NCBI GenBank assembly: GCA_964519835.1
Contig: CAZFLD010000005.1
Span: 1 to 64,000, forward strand
Reading direction: 5' to 3'
Length of the DNA stretch: 64,000 nucleotides
Source: CAZFLD01 sp964519835
GTDB taxonomy: Bacteria; Spirochaetota; Spirochaetia; DSM-27196; CAZFLD01
This document shows positions 27,101-33,196 of the stretch, one piece after another. The notes beneath the pieces were generated by a model. It searched no databases. It saw nothing but the letters and a program-made list of their open reading frames with translations, and was not told the DNA's origin. Every line of letters begins with the position of its first letter. The stretch's first letter is position 1. The position numbers and the translations under genes were made by a program.

Positions 27101-27980
27101 GAGTCAGCTCATCGGACTTGGCCGACAGCTCAGACCGCAACCGTTCGATTCTATCCCGCGCGTCGCCGGCGGATTCCTCCATGACCTCCCGGGTACCGGC
27201 AATGTCTGCATCGAGTTTTTCGCGAAGCGCGGCGAGTGCGTCGGTCTCGAGGGTCTTTCCCTGTCGGACCAAATCCTCGAGTCGCTGGAGGAAGCTTGCT
27301 TCGGTTTCCTCGAGCCGACGTTTGTAGGCCGCGACCTTGGTCTCCGCGCTGGAGAACACGACTCCAACTTTGGTATCCAAATCGGCCACAACACTGCCCA
27401 CACGCTCCTCGGCGGAGGCCACGCGGCCTTCGATTTCCTCGACCCGTTTGGCTCCGGCCGCCATCACGGACTCTTGGCCACGATCAAGAGCAAGCTGATT
27501 CTCTTGACTGAATCGCTCGACGAGCGAGGGGATATCTTTCTCCAGCTCCTCCATCTTGGTGGCGGCGGCTTTGATTCGTCTGCCCACCTTGTCCACAAAG
27601 TCGGATTCCGCTTTGATTCGGTGTATGTTGGCGTCGGCCTTTTTTGTCATCTCGAGCAGCTCACCGAGCGCGGCATCGTACTCGCGAATCCGTTTCCCGA
27701 TGGTGTCCATCTCTTCTACACGGCTGCCAAGCCCGTCCTCTACGCCCTTGATCCGCTTGAGAACTTCTTTGGACGCCTTCTGGTGGACCTCCAGCTCAAT
27801 TGCCATGTCTCGCAGTTGAACCGCGCGTTCCTCGACGATGGAATCGAGATCCGCCCGAGACTTTTCTGCGAATCGCTTAACCTTTTCGAGACTACGGTTG
27901 TTGCGGTCCAGCTGACGGTAGGCGATTAGAACGGCAATAACGACAAGAAGGACAATCGCGTCACCTGCCGTAAAGATCAT
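24138..27980 (-). CDS. SpiroCoCo family giant coiled-coil protein
   Basis: This 1280-residue protein begins with a membrane segment (about 4-22, VLLVVIAVLIAY) and is then almost wholly heptad-rich coiled coil (about 30-1230), dense in Glu, Arg, Leu and Lys. The composition, length and layout match the SpiroCoCo family named for spirochaete coiled-coil proteins. The last 45 residues are a helix-turn-helix-like tail, ETVIRLARQGWNNAEIARAT and onward, like that of the gene at 9308-9856. It is probably structural, perhaps organising the periplasm or cytoskeleton. It follows the HAD gene by 72 bases; SD GGAGAGGAG precedes the ATG. Confidence 0.85.
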   Translation of the reverse strand: MIFTAGDAIVLLVVIAVLIAYRQLDRNNRSLEKVKRFAEKSRADLDSIVEERAVQLRDMAIELEVHQKASKEVLKRIKGVEDGLGSRVEEMDTIGKRIREYDAALGELLEMTKKADANIHRIKAESDFVDKVGRRIKAAATKMEELEKDIPSLVERFSQENQLALDRGQESVMAAGAKRVEEIEGRVASAEERVGSVVADLDTKVGVVFSSAETKVAAYKRRLEETEASFLQRLEDLVRQGKTLETDALAALREKLDADIAGTREVMEESAGDARDRIERLRSELSAKSDELTRSVDGWYSELRSAASTSEDELEMRFRDFEKRLTDELTNLTSGVKRSQEDYAQELAEYRTGVDSRLEEFRELARTRSEEMESRLYAIESGFTEKLLAAEEKGRTIADDMVARIGRDVEAKSESLEAGIRKRIEELDLSAQAAHDRVDEHFGNLKEQVDAWIEKSQTYISTLESEVQSLKTSASQARDKHKEELDSHVRETEERVSSYRASVDSELEKLSQKLESVQNEQAERTVELEQELEASMERSSAQLRKIVESAQTEQAEFGEKLNSRSRALEDRLMAVETRVLSNVEERLSDYESEISYRFEKIETVTNDVDALESGLRETMERMASRLRSDFTEFGNELERLRVEERDGFLSDVTSLRDQMKALEEGLSELKQRAYDNVSENLKVFEDEFFSDLRERGDTMEQRLMEWQTGVDRRLEALAENGEMSRKAVEAEYNQALESRAAQAMQKANARINEVDDLFEKTESRIVQVGQDFSGRLATVLEQGDQRFSEALDAQTERLDGELDKLSKAVDQKIKGLRERVETEGGDVRAALEELRSGLSMRQSELEQRVRGASDDLETALGDLRLNMQNSLAILKDEIGEQQEQLIVQTQEERDKLRSDLTDAEERLAAFDRELSTKSEEAIKDFEAQFKETQVELDAKVKEFRGLVAQTREQFDGMREKLIDRLNEDTKLLSNNLAEIDKRQKSFVEQTKIFERADSLKVALNESVDELKTELAKAEARRKEVKDFEVQFEKLRKAADDVSGKMAKFMAEKKRIDLLEDDYKKLITMSEAVDHRLEQVTSTGDLLQNIQARLRALERLEGEVGDRFERLEKKRSILDTTVDGVDKNFQRLNDLETRLHELDNDLSQLPPRLDTVSDTLTELASNRKDADATMRTVRQLNTTLKDVESRIEEMQNAREWLARVETRLQEVGQEAEERVKLLKDLVKDELKDGKKEKGAPPPNSRETVIRLARQGWNNAEIARATKLSLSEVELILEMSRR

Positions 27981-28013
27981 GGCTCCTCTCCCAGTTTGTT
28001 AATCCCCTGTGAG

Positions 28014-28019
28014 ATTATA
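28014..28019 (-). promoter_or_regulatory. consensus -10 box upstream of the SpiroCoCo gene
   Basis: A perfect TATAAT lies on the minus strand 33 bases before the SpiroCoCo ATG, in the 72 bases after the HAD gene. No good -35 is visible at 16-18 bases. It would allow transcription separate from the long upstream run. Confidence 0.4.
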
Positions 28020-28052
28020 CACAATCATCAAAACTTCGGGTACGAATGCATC

Positions 28053-28712
28053 CTAACTCACTGCCAGCCAAGCACGTAACTCGTCGTACGCGCGAAAGCT
28101 GAAATCGGCGAGTGACCCCTGCGCCGGCGATGAGGTCAGGTGCGCGACGGCCAAACCTGCATTCTTGGCACCGACCACGTCGTAGGAGTAGCTGTTGCCC
28201 ACGTAGAGCACTTGCGACCTGTCCACGTCAAGCTTCGAAACCAGGACATCAAAGGGTTCGGGATTCGGCTTCAAGTAACCGGTGGTCTCTGCGGAAAACG
28301 CAACATCAAAGAGGCCCTCCACCCCGAGGAACTTGAGCTTGCGTCCTACCGGAAAATCAGACATCACCGCCGTTTTTACGCCGGCTTCGCGCAAATCCAC
28401 GATAAGCTCGCGAACCCCGGGATACCGCGGTATTCGCGCCAAGACCGACTCCCACTTCTCGTAGATAAGCGAGTCTAGTTTCTTACGGACCGTCGGCGTG
28501 TCGCTTCCGAGGATTTTCGCAAGAAGCTCCGCCTGGAGCTCGTAGAAGTCGTGAATCGGCCGACGTTTTCTGATCTCCTTTCGCACCCGGCCGTAGTAAA
28601 ACACAAGGCGGGGGTGCGTCAGGAAAAAAGGCACGGAGTAGAGATACATGGCCCTGTTGGCATAGAGCGTACCGTCCACGTCAAAGGCGACGGCCTGGAA
28701 TCGAGACCTCAC
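28053..28712 (-). CDS. HAD family hydrolase (phosphatase)
   Basis: This 219-residue haloacid dehalogenase-type phosphatase has motif I FDVDGTLYAN, motif II MSDFP, motif III lysine in GYLKPNPEPFD, and motif IV YVGNSYSYDVVGAKNAG. The helical insertion between motif I and II is a C1-type cap (about 25-85). The physiological substrate cannot be told; general phosphoglycolate- or nucleotide-type phosphatases share this layout. It starts at GTG 186 bases after tonB; its start overlaps by four bases the stop of a longer but unconvincing frame. Confidence 0.87.
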   Translation of the reverse strand: MRSRFQAVAFDVDGTLYANRAMYLYSVPFFLTHPRLVFYYGRVRKEIRKRRPIHDFYELQAELLAKILGSDTPTVRKKLDSLIYEKWESVLARIPRYPGVRELIVDLREAGVKTAVMSDFPVGRKLKFLGVEGLFDVAFSAETTGYLKPNPEPFDVLVSKLDVDRSQVLYVGNSYSYDVVGAKNAGLAVAHLTSSPAQGSLADFSFRAYDELRAWLAVS

Positions 28713-28898
28713 GCAGCGGCACCTTCAATAGCGGCGGATGGAGAGGCCGGGCCGCGGCCCGTCGCCCCGGACGGTGACAACAAATCCCATGTTGGCGCCG
28801 GACTCGAGCGTATCGTAGGCATCAAATGTGTTTCCCGAGGCTCGGCCGAGAAGGAGTCAAAGCCCTTCTCCGGAAAGCGGCCGGTTCTACTGCGACCC
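28713..28898 (-). other. 186-base gap between tonB and HAD with a possible gene remnant
   Basis: No complete gene is supported. One minus-strand frame (28777 down to the TGA near 28727) reads MGFVVTVRGDGPRPGLSIRR and ends naturally; upstream in the same frame codons read protein-like (FDAYDTLESGAN) back to a TGA but without a usable start. Another frame reads FPEKGFDSFSAEPRE just before. Together they could be a frame-shifted remnant. A 10-base direct repeat also flanks the tonB stop. Confidence 0.25.
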
Positions 28899-30284
28899 CT
28901 ACTGCGACTCGATGATAAAAGTGATCTCTCCGCGAGCCGGGGGCGCGCCCGCAACCTGGCGGAAGACCCTGCCGACAAACAGTGCCTCGATAGCTTCATC
29001 GAGGCGAGTGTAGCCCGTTGAAGGCCGCCTGAGAAGCGTAACCGTACCGTCGGCGGCAACTTCGAAGCGTACCGTTGTAGAAATCCGGGACGGACGGTTT
29101 GGATCGTTGGGAACCGCACTCTCGGGGATCACAAAATCCCCGATCGGAACCCTCCCACCGCCTTCCCAGTTAATGCCGGAATCATCCGGACCACCGGGGC
29201 CGGGTCCGGTTGTGGGATCATCGCTTGGATTGCCCGTCGGCGTTGTGTTGTCGGTAAGGCGTTGTATTTCCCTGTCGAGGTCCTCGAGTTGCCGGCGAAG
29301 ATCTTCGACCGCAGGGGCCGTCGTCGGCTCGTCGGGAGTTCCGTTGTCCGTGCCGCCCGGATCGCTCCCCGAGGAAGTTTCCTGGGCTGCCTGCTCCTCG
29401 AGGTCCGCGAGAAACTCTTCGAGCTGCTCCCGCTGTTGCTCGAGGCGGGCTATCTCCGCGGCGTTTTGCTGAGGCACAAACTCGAAGTCGCGACGCCCCG
29501 GTAGCGGATCAGGGGTCGGCTCCGGATCACGGACAAAGGTCGGCTCGTCGTCGGGCTCACCTACCGGGGTGTCGGCCGCCGCCGGTGTCTCCGGGTCGGG
29601 CTCGGGCTCGGGCTCCGATCCCTCGGGGACCTCGTCACCGGGGTCTGTTTCCGCAGGCTCTCTTGTCTCCTCGGGCACCGGCTCAGGGTCCTGCTGGTCG
29701 TCGGGTTGTGGCTCCGGCTCCGGTTGGGAGTCCTGCACGTCCGCGACTTCGTCGGGTTCCGCGTCATCCGCAGGCTGGTCGGTAACGTCAGGGCCCTCGG
29801 CGGGCGTGGGCTCCGGTTCGGGCGTAGGCTCGGGCGTCGGCTCGGGTTCACGCTGCGGCTCAGGCTCCGGCGTTGGCTCGGGCGTTGGCTCGGGCGTCGA
29901 TTCCCGAGTCGCTTCCGGTTGTGGCTCAGGTTCCGGGGTTACGCCGCCGGAGGGGTCCGGCACGCCGGTTTCGTCGGCGACCTCGGTTTCGTCGGGCAGT
30001 TGTTCGGGAAGAGGTTCAACGGGCTCGGGTTCCGGTTCAGGCTCGGCAATAGGCTCCGGTTCCGGTTCATCAACCGGTTCCGCGGGCTCGGGCTCGGTCG
30101 GCTCTGTTTGTTCGGGCTCGGGCTCTACGATTTCCGGCTCGCCGAGCTCGATGTAGATCGGTTCCCGAAAGGGAATATCACGATCAAACTGCGCCGCGAT
30201 CGAAATCCCGACAAAAACGAGCACGTGAAATACAAGAGCCGCGACTCCTGCGAGTATAAAGCGATCGCGATCGCGGGTATGCAT
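28899..30284 (-). CDS. tonB: TonB-like energy transducer with very long Glu-Pro-rich spacer
   Basis: This 461-residue protein has a short cytoplasmic start, one membrane helix (about 8-30), a proline/glutamate/aspartate spacer from about 38 to 275 made of EP, EPEP and EPTP units, a short coiled coil (about 285-345), a Gly/Pro/Asp linker and a C-terminal TonB-type domain (about 375-461) with ISTTVRFEVAADGTVT and ending TFIIESQ. It should pass energy from ExbB/ExbD to an outer-membrane receptor. The spacer is about two to three times longer than in enteric TonB. The start codon is ATG, 35 bases after exbD. Confidence 0.85.
   Translation of the reverse strand: MHTRDRDRFILAGVAALVFHVLVFVGISIAAQFDRDIPFREPIYIELGEPEIVEPEPEQTEPTEPEPAEPVDEPEPEPIAEPEPEPEPVEPLPEQLPDETEVADETGVPDPSGGVTPEPEPQPEATRESTPEPTPEPTPEPEPQREPEPTPEPTPEPEPTPAEGPDVTDQPADDAEPDEVADVQDSQPEPEPQPDDQQDPEPVPEETREPAETDPGDEVPEGSEPEPEPDPETPAAADTPVGEPDDEPTFVRDPEPTPDPLPGRRDFEFVPQQNAAEIARLEQQREQLEEFLADLEEQAAQETSSGSDPGGTDNGTPDEPTTAPAVEDLRRQLEDLDREIQRLTDNTTPTGNPSDDPTTGPGPGGPDDSGINWEGGGRVPIGDFVIPESAVPNDPNRPSRISTTVRFEVAADGTVTLLRRPSTGYTRLDEAIEALFVGRVFRQVAGAPPARGEITFIIESQ
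29570..30150. repeat. low-complexity Glu-Pro codon repeat region in tonB
   Basis: About 580 bases consist mostly of imperfect repeats of the six-base type GGCTCG/GGCTCC with variants (plus strand), encoding EP/DP dipeptides on the minus strand. Such stretches tend to vary in length between strains. Confidence 0.7.
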
Positions 30285-30319
30285 GGTGAATTCCCTTACG
30301 CGGGCCGCCTCTCGCCGCC

Positions 30320-30772
30320 CTACTCGGCGACGCCGCCGGCGGCGCCCGCACCCTCTTCGAGGGGCTGAGTCCGAAGATTCACTCCCCGGTAGCCGGCGCT
30401 TCGCAGCACGTCGAGGATCGACACAAGTACATCGTATGTCACGGCCGAGTCGGCCTCAATGACAACCGTTTTGGTTTGCTCCGCTTCCGCTTCGTTTCCC
30501 TCCGCCGCCTCCCGTGCCAGCGCATCGGTAAATCCCTCGAGGTCGTGGGCCTCTTGGTTGATGTAGATCACCTCGTCGGCGGTAACGGTAACAACGAGTC
30601 GGGTCATCGCCACCGGCTCCGCAGTCCCGGCGTTGGGCAACTCGAGATTAATGCCGGGAGTAACGATAAATGTGCTCGATACCATAAAAAACACCACGAG
30701 CTGAAACACAACGTCGATCATCGGCACTAGGTCGACGTTGGCCCGTGGCTGCAGCCGTCGTCGAAATTGCAC
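30320..30772 (-). CDS. exbD: biopolymer transporter ExbD
   Basis: From a GTG one base after the exbB stop, with GGGGAGG in the end of exbB as ribosome site, the protein is 150 residues. It has the short basic N-terminus QFRRRLQP, the conserved membrane helix with the proton-carrying Asp in NVDLVPMIDVVFQLVVFFMV, and a periplasmic domain ending NLRTQPLEEG. The frame is open to 30922 but would overlap exbB. With ExbB and TonB it uses the proton motive force to energise outer-membrane transport. Confidence 0.92.
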   Translation of the reverse strand: MQFRRRLQPRANVDLVPMIDVVFQLVVFFMVSSTFIVTPGINLELPNAGTAEPVAMTRLVVTVTADEVIYINQEAHDLEGFTDALAREAAEGNEAEAEQTKTVVIEADSAVTYDVLVSILDVLRSAGYRGVNLRTQPLEEGAGAAGGVAE

Positions 30773-30773
30773 C

Positions 30774-31523
30774 CTATGCCTCCCCTCCAGCCGGGCCGGC
30801 TGTGCCCGTCCCGGCACCACCCGCGGAGGAGCCGCCGGAGGAGCCTTCGGGTGACGGGCTGCCGGCGGCGGCTTGTGGCGGAATACCGGCCTCAGCATCG
30901 GACAGTTGCTTTGCCACCGCACTTCGTTTCAAGACCAGCACCAACTCGCTGACTCGATTATCGAGTCGAATGATGGAGTGGTTTACGCGGCTGACGAGGT
31001 GGTTGTAGAAAATCACGGCGGGGATGGAAACAATAATACCCGCGGCCGTGGTGATAAGCGCCTCGGCGATACCGCCTGCCAGTTGGCTCGGGTCGCCGAT
31101 CGCACCGGCGCTACCGAGGACACCAAAGGCTTGGATATTCCCCGTCACCGTACCCAAAAGACCGAGTAGCGGCGCAATATGAGCGATTGTTCCCAGGAAC
31201 GAGAGCGACCGCTCCATGTGGGGAATCTCCAGATTTGCCGCGTCGGTGATTCGCGCCTTGATAAACTCCTCAGTAAAATCCCTGTGCTCGATTCCCACCT
31301 TCATAAGATTGGTGACCGGCGACGGGTTGTTGTCACAGATCGCAAGCGCTTCGTCGTATCGACCCTTGGCGAGGGTGGACTCGAGGCGCCTGATGGTTTG
31401 CCCCTCGTCGATTCGGATTTTTCGGAAGTACAAAAGACGTTCGATGATAATAACCACCGCAATAAGTGAGAGGACGACGATAAGGATAAGGACGACCCCG
31501 CCGTCCTCGATTAGCTGTAACAT
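30774..31523 (-). CDS. exbB: ExbB/TolQ/MotA family proton channel protein
   Basis: This 249-residue protein has three membrane helices (about 7-28, 110-135, 145-175) and the MotA/TolQ/ExbB signature around LGTIAHIAPLLGLLGTVTGNI and ALITTAAGIIVSIPAVI. The last 35 residues are a Ser/Gly/Pro/Ala-rich tail not usual in the family. It forms the proton channel with ExbD, encoded next. The outer-membrane protein gene lies 11 bases upstream. Confidence 0.92.
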   Translation of the reverse strand: MLQLIEDGGVVLILIVVLSLIAVVIIIERLLYFRKIRIDEGQTIRRLESTLAKGRYDEALAICDNNPSPVTNLMKVGIEHRDFTEEFIKARITDAANLEIPHMERSLSFLGTIAHIAPLLGLLGTVTGNIQAFGVLGSAGAIGDPSQLAGGIAEALITTAAGIIVSIPAVIFYNHLVSRVNHSIIRLDNRVSELVLVLKRSAVAKQLSDAEAGIPPQAAAGSPSPEGSSGGSSAGGAGTGTAGPAGGEA

Positions 31524-31534
31524 TAATCACAACC

Positions 31535-33196
31535 TCACAGTGAGATAAGAGCCCGAAGCGCGGCTCTGAAGCCTGGAGTGACAAACGGCGACAAAGACAC
31601 ATCCGTCCCGAATTGGAGCCTGCCGGCGTCGTAGATCGGCGAAAGCAGATCCTCGAAGTCGAGCTGAAACTCAACGCCGTCGGATACCTTCCAGAACCCG
31701 CCCACCGACAATTGCGGAATTGTCACTACGTTGTAAATGTCCCAAAGCGCTCGCAAGTTACCACCAAAGTCGCCGTTCTCCTGCCGAATTCCAAGCTCGA
31801 GATCGATCGTGGACAAAGGCTCGAAACCACGATTGCCCACAAAAACACCTGTCCAACTGAGGTCGGCGGAAAAGACCCGCGACGGTGAGAACTCCAAATC
31901 GACAGTCGGCCGGAAGGACATAAGCTCCGACACCGTCGCCGCGAAAAGGTCCGTCGCAGGATCCCACGCTCCGATCACAATAGCGTTTTCCACAACTTCA
32001 AAGTCGAGGCCGCCGCGGGCGCTAAATACCTGGTCCGGCGTCTGGTAGTCAAAATCGATACCGGCGTGCCACCGCCGCTCGGACGGCATGGTGGCGGGGA
32101 CCGCGACAAGAGGAATACGCTCCCACAAAGCGGTGAGCGACGTTCTTTGCACTTCAAGCCCACCGGACGCGCCGACGGAGAATACGTCATCGACGGTGCC
32201 GCGAATCCCGATCTCAAAGGGCACGGAGAAGGCGTTTGTTGTGTTCCAGTGCACTCCGATCCGCCCGTTTAGGAAAAGAGGAACATCAAAGGCCGCATCA
32301 AAGCCCACACGCGCGTCCACTCCGTGCTGAGTGCCCGCCGGATTAACGCGCAGCAGATAGTCCGCCTCGGCGCTGACCACAACCGATTCCACATCGACGC
32401 TTATGCCGACCCCGGGGTCCACGAGAATCTCCTCATCGCGCGGCGCGGTGTCGGAAGGGTTTGTGACCGACTGCAGTCGACTGTTTCCCCGCGCCTCGAC
32501 TTCGGCATTGAGCTGCACGATCGCCTCAGGCAGATACGACAATCCGGCGTAACCCCGAAGGTATCGCTGGTCGACCGAGTAATAGTCGGACCGGCCTTGA
32601 AGCCCCTCTTCGCGCTCGAAAAACGAGGCTTCGAGGTCGACACTAAGGTCTCCAGGTTCAGGCTCCGGTCCCGCGGGTGCGCCCTCCGCACCTATCGCGA
32701 GGGCAAGCCATCCATCGATTTGGTCCTCGGTGAAAAAATAGCTTGTGCCGGGATCCCGGAAGTTGTACCCGTCTATGCCCTCGTGGGAAAAGCCAAATCG
32801 AAACCGGGGATACTCGCCGAGCTTGAACAGTGAAACGGCGCCAATAATGTGGTTCATCGTTCCGAAGCCCAGGGTACCGTTTGAAAAAATCGAAGACCCC
32901 GTTGACGCCGGCAAGTTGGGGTCGAAGCCGTCCAAGAGCGGCACTTCGAAGGCAATGTCGAACAGGTCACTCGTGTCCGTTTGTGGTAATGGAACGGTAA
33001 TCTCCGGTGCGAGGATTTCCTCCGCCGGTGGGAGAGCCACCTCGAGGGTCTCCAATGAAACGTCTTCGATCTGCAACAAGACCGAGGGGAGCAAGATCTC
33101 CGGCTCGGTAGGAATCCGTGAGGAAGGCTGGTCCTGGGCAAACGGCACGGACACGGAAAAGACCATCAGCAGCAATAGGAACGTTGTAGTTTTCAT
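31535..33196 (-). CDS. predicted outer-membrane beta-barrel protein, TonB operon
   Basis: From the ATG at 33196, which shares its A with the stop of the TPR gene (TAATG), the protein is 553 residues. A signal peptide (KTTTFLLLLMVFSVSVPFAQ) is followed by an Ile/Pro/Glu-rich segment (about 20-80) and a long strand-rich region (EYPRFRFGFSHEGIDGYNF, FSARGGLDFEVVENAI, FSADLSWTGVFVGNRG). No plug domain or TonB box is recognisable, so it is not an ordinary TonB-dependent receptor. Its place between a TPR protein and exbB suggests it works with the TonB system. Family unknown. Confidence 0.7.
   Translation of the reverse strand: MKTTTFLLLLMVFSVSVPFAQDQPSSRIPTEPEILLPSVLLQIEDVSLETLEVALPPAEEILAPEITVPLPQTDTSDLFDIAFEVPLLDGFDPNLPASTGSSIFSNGTLGFGTMNHIIGAVSLFKLGEYPRFRFGFSHEGIDGYNFRDPGTSYFFTEDQIDGWLALAIGAEGAPAGPEPEPGDLSVDLEASFFEREEGLQGRSDYYSVDQRYLRGYAGLSYLPEAIVQLNAEVEARGNSRLQSVTNPSDTAPRDEEILVDPGVGISVDVESVVVSAEADYLLRVNPAGTQHGVDARVGFDAAFDVPLFLNGRIGVHWNTTNAFSVPFEIGIRGTVDDVFSVGASGGLEVQRTSLTALWERIPLVAVPATMPSERRWHAGIDFDYQTPDQVFSARGGLDFEVVENAIVIGAWDPATDLFAATVSELMSFRPTVDLEFSPSRVFSADLSWTGVFVGNRGFEPLSTIDLELGIRQENGDFGGNLRALWDIYNVVTIPQLSVGGFWKVSDGVEFQLDFEDLLSPIYDAGRLQFGTDVSLSPFVTPGFRAALRALISL

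Noticed and set aside
26658..27929. 423-codon plus-strand frame opposite SpiroCoCo
   Set aside because: It mirrors the repetitive coiled-coil codons of the minus-strand gene; composition is that of an antisense shadow.
28709..29119. 136-codon minus-strand frame between tonB and HAD
   Set aside because: Most of it overlaps tonB out of frame and is Arg/Ser-rich; only the gap itself is reported as a possible remnant.
29569..30156. 195-codon Ser/Gly repeat protein opposite tonB
   Set aside because: It is the antisense reading of the Glu-Pro codon repeats (GSGSGS) and has no start context.
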